Notes: generated by a model not told the origin, from the letters alone. Shown: positions 27,699 to 36,602, counted from the stretch's first letter. The stretch: 64,000 nt of DNA from Bacteroides sp. (GCA_023666705.1 JAMPBO010000002.1:124001-188000), one strand, 5' to 3'. Program-made: numbers and translations.

Positions 27699-28940
27699 TT
27701 ATTGCATGGATGCAATTAAAGCAGCAATTTCGTCCGGTGACATTTGCTTATTCGGGTCATCACTGATAGGAGCAGGTGCAACAGGTTCCGGCTCCGGTTC
27801 TGGCTCGCTTGCAGGTGTGGAAGCGGCAGCAAACAAAGCAGCAATTTCATCTGGCGACATCTTTTTATTCATATCATCATTGGCAGGTGCAGTAATGACT
27901 GCTGGTTCGGGTGCCTTCACAGGCTCAGACATAGCTTCAAGGGACCTGTTCATTGCCTCCTCCTCTGAGGAAACTGCAATCGAAGGTGTTGTAACCGGCT
28001 CTATCTCTGGCTCTGCAACCTCGTCAAATAAAGAATCAATGTCAATATCAGAAGCTTCAGGAACAACATTTGCCTCAGGTATTTCGCTTATGAACTGGCT
28101 TTCATCGGCAATACTTTCATCCGTGAGGTCTTCCTCTGTGCTGTTCGGTAAATCAAAGTCATCAGGTAAATCATCGGTTGCAAGTACAAGGCCGTCATCT
28201 TCTTCCTCATCAGGAATATCCGCAGGAAGCTCATCCGGTTCACCGTCAAATATTTCCAGACTGTCCTTTGGAACCTCAGGTGCAGGGGCTGGTGAAAGGG
28301 AGAATTCTGAAATTTTTCCTGACATGGAAACCACACGGTTTTTAATGGAAGTAATGCCATCGGAAAGTGAATTGATTGAGCTTGCAAATGCAGCCTTCTC
28401 ACTTTCGGAGCACTGTTCAATCAACTCTGACAAAACATCCAAATCGCTATCCAGCTTGTCAACTGATGCAATTAATTTATCTGTGCTTACGGCATTATAT
28501 TTGATAAGCACCTTTACTGCTTTGTTAATGGTCTGTACCGTGGTATGGTTTGAAACGTCAGCCGCCTCTTTGATTAGGGCTTCCTGACGTGCCGCAAGCA
28601 CGGCATTTTCTTCATCCATTTTTTTAAGGGTCGTGGCAATTTTACGGATTTGTACATAGGTTGCCTTGTTGAGACGTTCGGCATCTTCACTTCCGCTTGC
28701 CAGTGCCTTGAAGCCGGTTATTACCGTCTGGTCTATGTATTCCTTTAGGTTTGCTTCCTTTGCGTTGTTAAGTCCTGTAACCGTACTTAAAAATGCAAAT
28801 ACGGAAACAACCAAAGCAAGTGAAACAACTATAATATAAATAGGCTGGCTTCGGTATTCCATAATGCAGTAAATCCAGCCAAGCACACATGTAATGCTTA
28901 TCATACCTACCGTTATAAGCCTTTTGTATAATACATCCAT
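27699..28940 (-). CDS. Membrane protein with acidic linker and two FliM-like C-terminal peptides
   Basis: The 413-residue product has two N-terminal transmembrane helices (about 7-25 and 33-55), then a helical, coiled-coil-like region (about 60-210). A long acidic, proline-rich low-complexity linker follows (about 210-370). The C-terminal end carries the same short motif twice: MNKKMSPDEIAALFAA and PNKQMSPDEIAALIAS. This motif resembles the N-terminal peptide of FliM/FliN (LSQDEIDALL) that binds CheY or CheC. GGAGG precedes the ATG. A flexible arm presenting two docking peptides is the likeliest design. Function not established. Confidence 0.75.
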   Translation of the reverse strand: MDVLYKRLITVGMISITCVLGWIYCIMEYRSQPIYIIVVSLALVVSVFAFLSTVTGLNNAKEANLKEYIDQTVITGFKALASGSEDAERLNKATYVQIRKIATTLKKMDEENAVLAARQEALIKEAADVSNHTTVQTINKAVKVLIKYNAVSTDKLIASVDKLDSDLDVLSELIEQCSESEKAAFASSINSLSDGITSIKNRVVSMSGKISEFSLSPAPAPEVPKDSLEIFDGEPDELPADIPDEEEDDGLVLATDDLPDDFDLPNSTEEDLTDESIADESQFISEIPEANVVPEASDIDIDSLFDEVAEPEIEPVTTPSIAVSSEEEAMNRSLEAMSEPVKAPEPAVITAPANDDMNKKMSPDEIAALFAAASTPASEPEPEPEPVAPAPISDDPNKQMSPDEIAALIASMQ

Positions 28941-29126
28941 GAAGGTATCCTCCGAATATAGTTAAAATTAAATTACAAACATATTTATTTTATCATATCA
29001 TAAAAAATTATTCCAGTGTTTTGAGGTGATATTTTAATGTATTTCCCTGCCAGAAATTCCATGCTCTGATTTTTGATATAAAACTGCAAATGGGAGCAGG
29101 ATTTTTCTGATGATGCAGGCTCTATA

Positions 29127-29155
29127 TTGACTTTTAATACGCACAACGATAAAAT
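29127..29155 (+). promoter_or_regulatory. Promoter of the DUF1887 gene
   Basis: TTGACT (29127-29132), a 17-nt spacer and TAAAAT (29150-29155), 31 nt before the start codon. Confidence 0.65.
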
Positions 29156-29185
29156 ATTAGTGTCATGACAAGGGGGTGGCTTTCT

Positions 29186-30373
29186 ATGGGGCGAACAAAG
29201 GTTATAGTTGAATTTTATTCTGAGGAGCCATTGGAAAATATAATGGCGATGATAAAATACAGACCTGAAAAAATCATATTTCTGGGACACAAGGATAATA
29301 TGATTACAAAGCGGATTAATGATATAAAGCAGTTCCGTGACAGAAAGTGCAGTGACACGGAGCTTACGTTTATTGAGGTTCCGAAGGACGATTTGGACGG
29401 AGCCATCTCTCTTATGACAACGATAATAAGAGAAAATCCTGGCGTGCGGTTTGAGCTGACGGGCGGAAGTGAGCTTATACTGATTGCACTTGGATGTATC
29501 GCTGCAAGAATGGACATAAGCAAGCTTAGAATTGACCCTTTTACGGGAACGGAAATTGATATCAGGGGGTCAGAGGTTGTTACCTCCGATTATCATTACA
29601 ATTTAAGCATCGCCGATGACATTATTCTGCATGGTGGCTTACTTACAAAGCAGACGGGAAATTATTCTGTGTGGAATTTTACGGAGGAGTTTCGGCAGGA
29701 TATCAGGGCGGCATGGAAAATATGCCAGAAGCACAAGGGGAACTGGAACCGCTATTGTGCGAGAATAGACGAGCTGAAAAAGAATATGCCTGACCAGTTC
29801 GAGGGCTGGATTGAGCTGTTTCGCAATCCTTTGGGGGAAGCAATACAGCTTTTGAGGGATTTGTACCAAAGCGGACTGATCCGGGATTACAGCGAGGCGG
29901 GAAAAAGGGTTATTTTCCGGTATAAGAACAACATGATAAAGCGGATTATCGGCAAGGCGGGAAATATATTGGAGCTGCATGTGTACGAGGTTGCAACCAG
30001 AGACGGCTATGCATTTTCCGATGCACTTATCGGTGCCCATATAGACTGGGATGGGGAAATACATGATATGGAAAATCCGGGGTATGATACTATCAATGAA
30101 ATAGACATTATTCTGATGAAAAAGGTCTGCCCGATATTTATATCCTGTAAGAGCGGAAAAGCAGGAGGTGCGGCACTTCACGAGCTGGAGACGGTGTCGA
30201 GGAAGTTTGGCGGAAAATATGCCAGAAAAGCACTCGTGCTTGCAAGAGGATGTGATGACACCACGGGTACACAATTTTTTAAACAGAGAGCAAAGGATAT
30301 GCACATTTGGATTATAGACAATGTATTTAAGATGAGCGATGATGAGCTTTTGGACCGCTTAAAGAAAATATAA
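29186..30373 (+). CDS. DUF1887 protein, Card1/Can2-like CARF-nuclease
   Basis: The 395-residue product has an N-terminal Rossmann-like CARF-type region (about 1-130; KIIFLGHKDNM, FELTGGSELILIALG) and a C-terminal PD-(D/E)XK-like nuclease core (INEIDIILMKK followed by PIFISCKSGK). This is the order of DUF1887 proteins, including the type III CRISPR ancillary nucleases Card1/Can2, which are switched on by cyclic oligoadenylate. No CRISPR array or cas gene is in the window. The ATG at 29186 is chosen for its spacing to AGGGGGTGG; an upstream ATG at 29165 is possible. Confidence 0.8.
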   Translation: MGRTKVIVEFYSEEPLENIMAMIKYRPEKIIFLGHKDNMITKRINDIKQFRDRKCSDTELTFIEVPKDDLDGAISLMTTIIRENPGVRFELTGGSELILIALGCIAARMDISKLRIDPFTGTEIDIRGSEVVTSDYHYNLSIADDIILHGGLLTKQTGNYSVWNFTEEFRQDIRAAWKICQKHKGNWNRYCARIDELKKNMPDQFEGWIELFRNPLGEAIQLLRDLYQSGLIRDYSEAGKRVIFRYKNNMIKRIIGKAGNILELHVYEVATRDGYAFSDALIGAHIDWDGEIHDMENPGYDTINEIDIILMKKVCPIFISCKSGKAGGAALHELETVSRKFGGKYARKALVLARGCDDTTGTQFFKQRAKDMHIWIIDNVFKMSDDELLDRLKKI

Positions 30374-30397
30374 AATTTTAACGAGGAAATACATGGT

Positions 30398-31150
30398 ATG
30401 AAGGTCAGTGGATGTATTGTAACCTACAATAATATAGATGTGATAGAGGACTGTATAAAAAGCATTTTACAGTACACAAGAGGCGTAGATTTTAAGCTGT
30501 ATATCGTTGATAACGGCTCCACTGACGGTACAAAGGAGCTTATACGGAAAAAGTACGGCAGTGTAACGCTGATTGAAAATGACAAAAATATGGGGTTCGG
30601 TGAGGGACACAACAGGGTGCTTCCCCTTATTGACTCAAAATATCACGTTATTATCAACCCTGATATCAGGCTGGATTCGGATACTGTTTCGGCACTGTGC
30701 AGATTTATGGAGCAGAATGAGACTGTCGCCATGGTCACACCGAGGATTTTAAATGAGGATAAGACGGAGCAGTATCTGCCTAAGTATTGTCCGACCATAA
30801 GATATGTAATCATAAGCAAAATCAAGCCGTTCCGGTATCTGAGGAGACGCTATACAAGGCAGGAGGAATGTCTTGAAAAGCCTACAAAAATAGAGTTTGC
30901 CACAGGCTGTTTTTCTGTTGTGAGGACAAAGCTGTTTCAGGAGCTTGCGGGCTTTGACGACAGATTTTTTATGTACTGTGAGGATGCGGATTTATCGAGA
31001 CGCATAAGAAAAAAAGGATATATTGTTTTTTACCCGCAGGTTAGTGTCATTCACAGATGGGAAAGGGAAAATACGCGAAGCCTGAAAGGGGTCTTTCGGT
31101 TTATGTCTTCGCTCACCAAATATTTTTTTAAGTGGGGAATCAAATTTTAG
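30398..31150 (+). CDS. Family 2 glycosyltransferase (rhamnosyltransferase-like)
   Basis: The 250-residue GT-A enzyme has the nucleotide-binding start GCIVTYNNIDVIEDC, the VDNGSTDGTK and NPDIRLDSDT motifs, and the MYCEDADLSRRIRKKG acceptor/catalytic segment characteristic of WbbL-like rhamnosyltransferases. It is the first of three consecutive GT2 genes, probably building a surface polysaccharide. The gene lies 24 nt after the DUF1887 gene. Soluble, no membrane segment. Confidence 0.88.
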   Translation: MKVSGCIVTYNNIDVIEDCIKSILQYTRGVDFKLYIVDNGSTDGTKELIRKKYGSVTLIENDKNMGFGEGHNRVLPLIDSKYHVIINPDIRLDSDTVSALCRFMEQNETVAMVTPRILNEDKTEQYLPKYCPTIRYVIISKIKPFRYLRRRYTRQEECLEKPTKIEFATGCFSVVRTKLFQELAGFDDRFFMYCEDADLSRRIRKKGYIVFYPQVSVIHRWERENTRSLKGVFRFMSSLTKYFFKWGIKF

Positions 31151-31164
31151 GGGTATGATAATTC

Positions 31165-31932
31165 ATGTCAATTTACGGAATTGTTGTTTTGTATAACAGG
31201 ACTTTTGATAAAATTGCATATAAGAAGCTTATGGAAAATGGTGTGACTCTTATTGTATGCGATAACAGTACAAAAACCATGGGCAATGGGGATGCAGCTG
31301 CCGATATTGGTGCTTATTATATTTCCATGGGTGGAAATAAAGGACTTGCATGTGCATACAATAAGGCACTTGATATGATAAGGGATGAATTGTCACCAAA
31401 TAAGCTTGATTATGTATGCCTGTTTGATGATGATACTGAAATACCATCTAAATATCCAAGTCAGATAAAAGCAAGGCATGAGCAAATACTGCTTCCCATC
31501 GTCAGTGATGGCACGAAAATCATGTCGCCATGCCGTATGAAAAACAAGATTGTGAAAGGTTTTGGCAGTGTCAGGGCTGCAATGGAAGCGGACAAAAAAC
31601 AACTTACGGGAATCAACAGTTGTATGGCGGTGCGGTGGGACTGCTATGACAATTACAGGTATGATGAAGCCCTGTTTTTGGACTATATTGACCATTCCTT
31701 TCTATATGATATGAGGAAAAAGGGGATTTATCCGACGGTTTTAAATTTTAAAATACGTCAGCATTTTTCTGCTGTGGAGGATGGCAAAAAAAAGGCGGCA
31801 AAAAGATTTGCGGGGCAAAAATCAGACCTTAGGATTTTTTATGGGGACAGAAAGTTGATATATCATTATATCATTCTAAAAAAGAAGTTTAAGCTTGCAT
31901 TTCAGTACAGGGATATACGATTTTTAAAGTGA
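31165..31932 (+). CDS. Family 2 glycosyltransferase
   Basis: The 255-residue product has a GT2 layout with GIVVLYNRTFDKIAY at the start, CDNST, GGNKGLACAYNKALD and LFDDDTEIP (the DxD-type metal site). A short basic C-terminal tail follows. The RBS AGGGG lies 11 nt upstream of the ATG. Middle gene of the three-gene glycosyltransferase run. Donor sugar unknown. Confidence 0.85.
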   Translation: MSIYGIVVLYNRTFDKIAYKKLMENGVTLIVCDNSTKTMGNGDAAADIGAYYISMGGNKGLACAYNKALDMIRDELSPNKLDYVCLFDDDTEIPSKYPSQIKARHEQILLPIVSDGTKIMSPCRMKNKIVKGFGSVRAAMEADKKQLTGINSCMAVRWDCYDNYRYDEALFLDYIDHSFLYDMRKKGIYPTVLNFKIRQHFSAVEDGKKKAAKRFAGQKSDLRIFYGDRKLIYHYIILKKKFKLAFQYRDIRFLK

Positions 31933-31946
31933 TGGGGGAACGGCAT

Positions 31947-32645
31947 ATGGTGTCTGTAGCTATGGCAGTTTACAATGGAAGCAGGTATGTGAAAGAGCAG
32001 CTTGACTCCATTTTAAAACAACTGGATAAAGAGGATGAAATCTGTATTTCAGTGGACCCGTCAAATGACGGAAGCGAGGAGCTGCTTCGGCAGGCTGCAG
32101 AGGCAGAGGGTAGAATTCGTCTGTCGCAGGGACCGGGCAATGGCATTATTGCAAATTTTGAGCATGCCATTTCCATGTGTAAGGGAGATATCATTTTCCT
32201 TTCGGATCAGGATGACGTCTGGGAAGCGGACAAGGTGAGCTTTGTAAAAAAATGCTTTGAAAAGACAGGGGCAATTCTTGTCATGCATGACGTCCGTATC
32301 ATGGATGAACAGCTTGAAACGGTTATTCATGAGTCCTTTTACCGATTGAAAAACAGTCGTAAGGGTTTTATCAAAAATATAATCAAAAATTCTTATATGG
32401 GTTCTGCCATGGCATTTAAAAAAGAACTGGTTCCGCACATTTTACCCATTCCGAGGAATATATCGATGCATGACCAGTGGATTGGGCTGGTTGCTGAAAA
32501 AAAGGGAACGGTTATTTTTACATCCAGAAAGCTTATGCAGTACAGACGGCATGGGACAAACGCAAGTGAGCTTTATCATGCAGATATAAAATCAATGCTT
32601 CTGTGGAGAATTCAAATGATTAAAGCCATAGTCAGGGCAAAATAG
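31947..32645 (+). CDS. Family 2 glycosyltransferase
   Basis: The 232-residue product begins with the standard VSVAMAVYNGSRYVKEQLDS and has SVDPSNDGS and LSDQDDVWEADKV, the metal-binding motif of rhamnosyltransferase-type GT2 enzymes. The ATG at 31947 is preferred (GGGGG about 7 nt upstream, domain starts directly); upstream GTG/ATG codons overlap the previous gene by a few bases. It is shorter than many relatives, lacking the usual C-terminal helices, but no break is visible. Confidence 0.85.
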   Translation: MVSVAMAVYNGSRYVKEQLDSILKQLDKEDEICISVDPSNDGSEELLRQAAEAEGRIRLSQGPGNGIIANFEHAISMCKGDIIFLSDQDDVWEADKVSFVKKCFEKTGAILVMHDVRIMDEQLETVIHESFYRLKNSRKGFIKNIIKNSYMGSAMAFKKELVPHILPIPRNISMHDQWIGLVAEKKGTVIFTSRKLMQYRRHGTNASELYHADIKSMLLWRIQMIKAIVRAK

Positions 32646-32686
32646 GCATATATTTATCTATATACTGTTAGATTTAGAGGTAATAT

Positions 32687-34390
32687 ATGGATAACGGGTG
32701 TGCGGAATATGTTTATTCAGAGGACTATATTTCGTTTCTGGTCAGGTATGACAATGATATTCAGGGTGTGTATGAAAATTTTGAGCCGGATTGTGTTACC
32801 ATCATCAATAACCAATTTTTGGTTGTATACAAAAAACGGACATATGAGGATGAGGGAGATATTTTTAAATATGGATATCAGGTATTGCCAAAATGTTATG
32901 GGCTGATGGATGAGGATGTGGTGCGGGTTACAGGTGCGGAGCGGCTTCGTAGTTTTCCGGGGCTTGGACTTAATGGAACCGGCGTGCTTATCGGTTTTGT
33001 GGATACGGGTATAGATATAGGTACACCGATATTCCGGAGAACGGATGGGACTACAAGAATAGCGGCGATTTGGGACCAAAATGAAGCGGTCTATGGCATG
33101 AGCGAGGCATTTTCGGGCTATGGGGCAGTCTTTACAAGAACGCAGATTAATGATGCTCTGCAGACAGAAAATCCGTATGAACAAATTCCTTCCATTGATG
33201 AGGACGGACACGGAACATTTATGGCTTCTGTAGCTGCAGGAAACGACGGCATGGCACCAGACTCGGAAATTATAATGGTGAAGCTTCGTCAGGTGAAGGA
33301 TACACTCCGCAAGGTTAATCTGATTCCTGAGGACGTCAAGTGTTTTAGCGAGGATGATGTGATGCTGGGTGTTAAATTCCTTATGAGGCAGGCGGCAGAG
33401 CTTGGGCGTCCCATTGTGATTTGTATGGGAATTGGGACGAATCAAGGTGATCATGCAGGAAATACCTATTTGGAGATGTATTTGAATTCTTTTATCGGGC
33501 TTCGGGGTGCAGCTATTATAGCGGCGGCAGGAAATGAGACAGGGTATGGCACCCACTATGAGGAAATGACCATAGAGGAGAGTTACCGGAATGTGGAGAT
33601 AGCGGTAGGCAGTAACGATAAGGGCTTTGTTTTGGAGCTTTGGGGGAAATCACCAGGTTTTTTGGATATCGAGATTGTATCACCTACGGGGGAAGTCTTT
33701 TCGAATATACCGGTTACAAGGTCAGGCGAGGCATCCAGAACATTTTTGTATGAGGGAACTACGGTGGATGTGCAGACCTTATCAGCAGGGAGAGAGACGG
33801 GGGATCCTTGTGTTTTTATGCGGTTTATGGATCCGACGGAGGGTATATGGGTTATAAGGATAAGCGGACAGGGTTCAACAGGTGAAAATGGATTTAATAT
33901 GTGGCTTCCAATACATAATTTTTTAAATTCGGATACAAGATTTGCAATACCCGAACCGAATATAACAATTTGTGCACCAGGAAATACGCAAGGAGTAATC
34001 ACGGCAGCGGGATATGATTATAACACCAATGCCATATATGTAAATTCAAGCCGCGGATACACGAGAAACGGCAGGATAAAGCCGGATATGGCTGCACCTG
34101 CAGTGGATATTGAAGGAGTATTTGCAGGGAGGGGCACAGGCAGTACCCAAACTGTACTTTACACCAGAAGAAGCGGAACAAGCATTGCGTCCGCAGTTGT
34201 GGCAGGAGGCTCTGCGTTGATTATACAGTGGGGCGTTGTGAACGGAAACAGTCCACTGATGACCAGCTCCAACGTAAAGCAAATGTTAATACGTGGTGCA
34301 AATAGGGTAAATCCGTTAAGTTACCCAAACAGAATCTGGGGTTATGGCGTGTTGGATTTGTTCGGTGCATTTGAAGCATTGAGAGATTGA
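32687..34390 (+). CDS. S8 family subtilisin-like serine protease (Csp-like)
   Basis: The 567-residue product has all three catalytic residues in subtilase motifs: Asp105 in GFVDTGID, His175 in DEDGHGTFMASVAAG and Ser499 in SGTSIASAVVAG. An insertion of about 200 residues between His and Ser motifs forms a jelly-roll-like domain, as in the Csp/cell-envelope S8 proteases of clostridia. There is no signal peptide, so export or intracellular action is uncertain. It lies 41 nt after the glycosyltransferases. Intact active site suggests a working protease. Confidence 0.9.
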   Translation: MDNGCAEYVYSEDYISFLVRYDNDIQGVYENFEPDCVTIINNQFLVVYKKRTYEDEGDIFKYGYQVLPKCYGLMDEDVVRVTGAERLRSFPGLGLNGTGVLIGFVDTGIDIGTPIFRRTDGTTRIAAIWDQNEAVYGMSEAFSGYGAVFTRTQINDALQTENPYEQIPSIDEDGHGTFMASVAAGNDGMAPDSEIIMVKLRQVKDTLRKVNLIPEDVKCFSEDDVMLGVKFLMRQAAELGRPIVICMGIGTNQGDHAGNTYLEMYLNSFIGLRGAAIIAAAGNETGYGTHYEEMTIEESYRNVEIAVGSNDKGFVLELWGKSPGFLDIEIVSPTGEVFSNIPVTRSGEASRTFLYEGTTVDVQTLSAGRETGDPCVFMRFMDPTEGIWVIRISGQGSTGENGFNMWLPIHNFLNSDTRFAIPEPNITICAPGNTQGVITAAGYDYNTNAIYVNSSRGYTRNGRIKPDMAAPAVDIEGVFAGRGTGSTQTVLYTRRSGTSIASAVVAGGSALIIQWGVVNGNSPLMTSSNVKQMLIRGANRVNPLSYPNRIWGYGVLDLFGAFEALRD

Positions 34391-34489
34391 TTTTTTTCTT
34401 GATATATCTACGGTTATCAAGTATAGTTATATTAGGTAATTCTGAAAAAATGTAACAGGTTTCTATTAGAGACAAGGTGGTAAGGACTT

Positions 34490-35893
34490 ATGGAGAACGA
34501 CTGGGTTGTACTGAAAATTGATGATGAACGTATGATCGTATCCTTAACGGTTCAACAGCCGGAAGGGGCGGAGCAGTCATGCCCTCCTGACGGGTTTATA
34601 GAAGGCTACTTAAAGGAGCACGGCGTTACTGCAGGACTTGACAAAGAGGCGATTGCAATGTTATATCAGCCTGAAAACTATGGACAAGATATTGTGGTGG
34701 CAAAGGGAAAGGAGCCGGTCAATGGCCGTGACGGCTTTTTTGAATATACGATGGCATTGGAGGATGACAGGGCAAAGCCGGTAGTCAAGGAGGATGGTTC
34801 TGTCGATTACGTAAATTCTTTAAAGCTTGCCATGATAAACAAAGGTGATTTATTTGCCGTTTATATTCCACCTACGCCGGGGGAATATGGGTATACGGTC
34901 TGTGCGGAAATGCTTCCGCCTGTAAAGGGAAAGGATTTACGCAAGCTGAGAGGAAAGGGCTTTTATGTAAATGAGGAAGGAACCGAGTACAGGGCGGCAC
35001 TTGATGGACGCATACGGAGAAATGACGACCAAATTATAATTGAAAGTGTATATGAGGTGCGTGGAGACCTTGATATCCAGCAGGGAAACATCAAATTTAA
35101 CGGTGATGTTGAGGTAAAGGGCGATGTGAGGAGCGGTCTTACCATAGAGACGGATGGAAACATATACATTCATGGACATGTGGGTGGCTGTCGTTTGATT
35201 GCAGGCGGAACCATAACAATCCGAAAAGGAATTCAGGGTAAAAATAAATGCACAATGGTTTCCAAGGGGGATGTTGCATGCAGCTTTATGGAACGCTGTA
35301 TTGTCAGTACAGGAGGGGATCTTTATGCAAATTACATATTGGACAGTGATGTTGCGGTAAGAGGAAAAATTTATGCAAATTCCAGACAGGGCATTATCAT
35401 TGGCGGAAATGTTTCCGCCATGCAGGGAATTATCGTAAAAGAAGTTGGAAATACACTTGGAACTGCCACTACCCTGCAGTCAGGTGTTTCCCAGGACCAC
35501 GTGAGAGACGCCATAATATACGAGGATCAGCTTAAGAAGCTCTCAAAGGATATTGAGCTGCTTGACAGAAACTTAAAAAAATTTGATGCAATACCGGGAA
35601 ATATGCGGACAAAGGAAAATGAGGAGCTGCGGATGCGGATACTTCGGGCAAAGGTAATCGTAAGTACAGACTATAAAAAGCTGGAGAGTATGCTTGATGC
35701 ATTGAAGGAGGAGATGGAAACAGCACGGCAGCAGGCGGTTATCAAGATAACAGGTTACGCCTATAACGGAACCAAAATTGTTATGGGGCAGGATATTTTT
35801 CCGCTTATGGATGATGTGCGGGATGTAGAATTCCGCTACGAAGATAACAAGGTAGTACAGGCGGCAGGCGTATACAGAAGTGGAGATTATTAA
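34490..35893 (+). CDS. FapA / DUF342 family protein
   Basis: The 467-residue product has an N-terminal region of the DUF342 type (about 1-170). A right-handed beta-helix of short glycine-rich turns follows (about 180-330; DGNIYIHGHVGGCRLIAGG, GKIYANSRQGIIIGGN), then a C-terminal coiled coil (about 345-410). FapA proteins are widespread in Firmicutes and have been linked to polymer-forming or flagellar/cell-envelope roles. GGTGGTAAGG precedes the ATG. Function only roughly known. Confidence 0.85.
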   Translation: MENDWVVLKIDDERMIVSLTVQQPEGAEQSCPPDGFIEGYLKEHGVTAGLDKEAIAMLYQPENYGQDIVVAKGKEPVNGRDGFFEYTMALEDDRAKPVVKEDGSVDYVNSLKLAMINKGDLFAVYIPPTPGEYGYTVCAEMLPPVKGKDLRKLRGKGFYVNEEGTEYRAALDGRIRRNDDQIIIESVYEVRGDLDIQQGNIKFNGDVEVKGDVRSGLTIETDGNIYIHGHVGGCRLIAGGTITIRKGIQGKNKCTMVSKGDVACSFMERCIVSTGGDLYANYILDSDVAVRGKIYANSRQGIIIGGNVSAMQGIIVKEVGNTLGTATTLQSGVSQDHVRDAIIYEDQLKKLSKDIELLDRNLKKFDAIPGNMRTKENEELRMRILRAKVIVSTDYKKLESMLDALKEEMETARQQAVIKITGYAYNGTKIVMGQDIFPLMDDVRDVEFRYEDNKVVQAAGVYRSGDY

Positions 35894-35906
35894 AGAAAAT
35901 AAAAAA

Positions 35907-35938
35907 GACATCCCTTTTGAGAGATGCCTTTTTTATTT
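35907..35938 (+). terminator. Intrinsic terminator after the FapA gene
   Basis: GACATCCC (35907-35914) and GAGATGCC (35921-35928) form an 8-bp stem with two G-U pairs, followed by TTTTTTATTT. Confidence 0.8.
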
Positions 35939-35940
35939 GA

Positions 35941-36029
35941 TAGGAAAATCTTTTGGACTTCCTATAGGCACGTTCCTTACGGAGCCTGTTAAGACTAGAA
36001 TTTCAGTGCCGAAAGCACGTTGTTCCCTG
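35941..36029. repeat. Dispersed structured repeat, copy A
   Basis: The unit runs from a TTTTGGACTTCCTATAGG segment through a hairpin-forming GTGCCGAAAGCAC to TTGTT. It shares TTxGGACTTxCT(T)ATAxGG and the stem-then-TTGTT layout with copies near 46778 and 49004. It lies between the fapA terminator and the 3' end of the cold-shock gene. Confidence 0.55.
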
Positions 36030-36031
36030 AA

Positions 36032-36244
36032 TTAAACTGCAACTACGTTGACAGCACGTGACTTTGTGGCATCCTTTGGATCTGCCTCAGTATCAAATGA
36101 AACCTTCTGACCCTCGTTTAAGGTTTTAAATCCATCAACTTGAATGGCTGAGAAATGCACGAATACATCATCACCTGTTGCATCATTTGTAATAAATCCG
36201 TAACCCTTCTCAGAATTAAACCATTTTACTGTACCATTATTCAT
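36032..36244 (-). CDS. Cold-shock protein, CspA family
   Basis: The 70-residue product is a single cold-shock domain with RNP1-like KGYGFITND and RNP2-like DVFVHFSAI. It starts [10 protein letters not shown]. Csp proteins bind single-stranded RNA and act as RNA chaperones. AGGAGG precedes the ATG. A consensus promoter lies about 120 nt upstream, so the mRNA has a long structured leader, as usual for cold-shock genes. Confidence 0.96.
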   Translation of the reverse strand: MNNGTVKWFNSEKGYGFITNDATGDDVFVHFSAIQVDGFKTLNEGQKVSFDTEADPKDATKSRAVNVVAV

Positions 36245-36285
36245 TGTGGTACCTCCTAAATATTTATTGTACCAAAATTAAAAAG

Positions 36286-36335
36286 TCTCACACTATCTGC
36301 ACATCACCGAATACCATAACATGCATCATGTGAGA
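36286..36335 (-). promoter_or_regulatory. Hairpin in the cold-shock mRNA leader
   Basis: TCTCACA (36286-36292) and TGTGAGA (36329-36335) can pair across a 36-nt loop that has further pairing (GCACAT/ATGTG). It lies inside the ~110-nt leader and could act as a temperature-sensitive RNA switch. Confidence 0.45.
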
Positions 36336-36360
36336 ACTAGAAAGTATTGAATACGTAAAG

Positions 36361-36389
36361 AGTGTAACATAAATACGCAATTGTGTCAA
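36361..36389 (-). promoter_or_regulatory. Promoter of the cold-shock gene
   Basis: On the minus strand: TTGACA (36389-36384), a 17-nt spacer and TACACT (36366-36361). The start codon is at 36244, giving a leader of about 110 nt. Confidence 0.75.
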
Positions 36390-36445
36390 CAAAATTTATC
36401 AGACGAATTATCTACTATTTTTTAAAAATAAAAATAACATTAAAA

Positions 36446-36474
36446 TTGACACATAATAAGAAAAATAATATACT
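36446..36474 (+). promoter_or_regulatory. Consensus promoter pointing to pucR
   Basis: TTGACA (36446-36451), a 17-nt spacer and TATACT (36469-36474). Transcription should begin near 36481. Confidence 0.75.
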
Positions 36475-36493
36475 TAATCTTGTGAAGAAGACA

Positions 36494-36526
36494 AAGGCGT
36501 TTTGCAATAAGCAAGGCGCCTTTTTT
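36494..36526 (+). terminator. Intrinsic terminator only ~15 nt after a promoter
   Basis: AAGGCG (36494-36499) pairs with CGCCTT (36517-36522), with inner pairing TTGC/GCAA, followed by TTTTTT. With the promoter just upstream it would yield a ~45-nt RNA or attenuate pucR. Confidence 0.75.
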
Positions 36527-36602
36527 GTTTAACAACAAACGAACTGGAGTGTCGGAACACTTGATGCTTTTTGGTGGAATACATTGATAGGAGGTAATAT
36601 AT

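Noticed and set aside
27634-28587. A 317-codon plus-strand frame rich in Ser, Gly and Ala overlapping the membrane-protein gene
   Set aside because: It is the reverse-complement reading of the acidic, proline-rich linker gene; no ribosome binding site or domain, and the minus-strand gene has clear helices and a repeated motif.
28941-30373. A CRISPR array near the Card1/Can2-like gene
   Set aside because: I looked for regularly spaced direct repeats on either side and saw none; no cas genes in the window.
32717-33556. A 279-codon minus-strand frame inside the subtilase gene
   Set aside because: Composition is atypical (many Cys, His, Arg), no start signal, and the plus strand has a full catalytic triad.
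36245-36602. A tRNA or riboswitch between the cold-shock and pucR genes
   Set aside because: The structure is explained by a leader hairpin, two promoters and a terminator; no conserved riboswitch core recognised.
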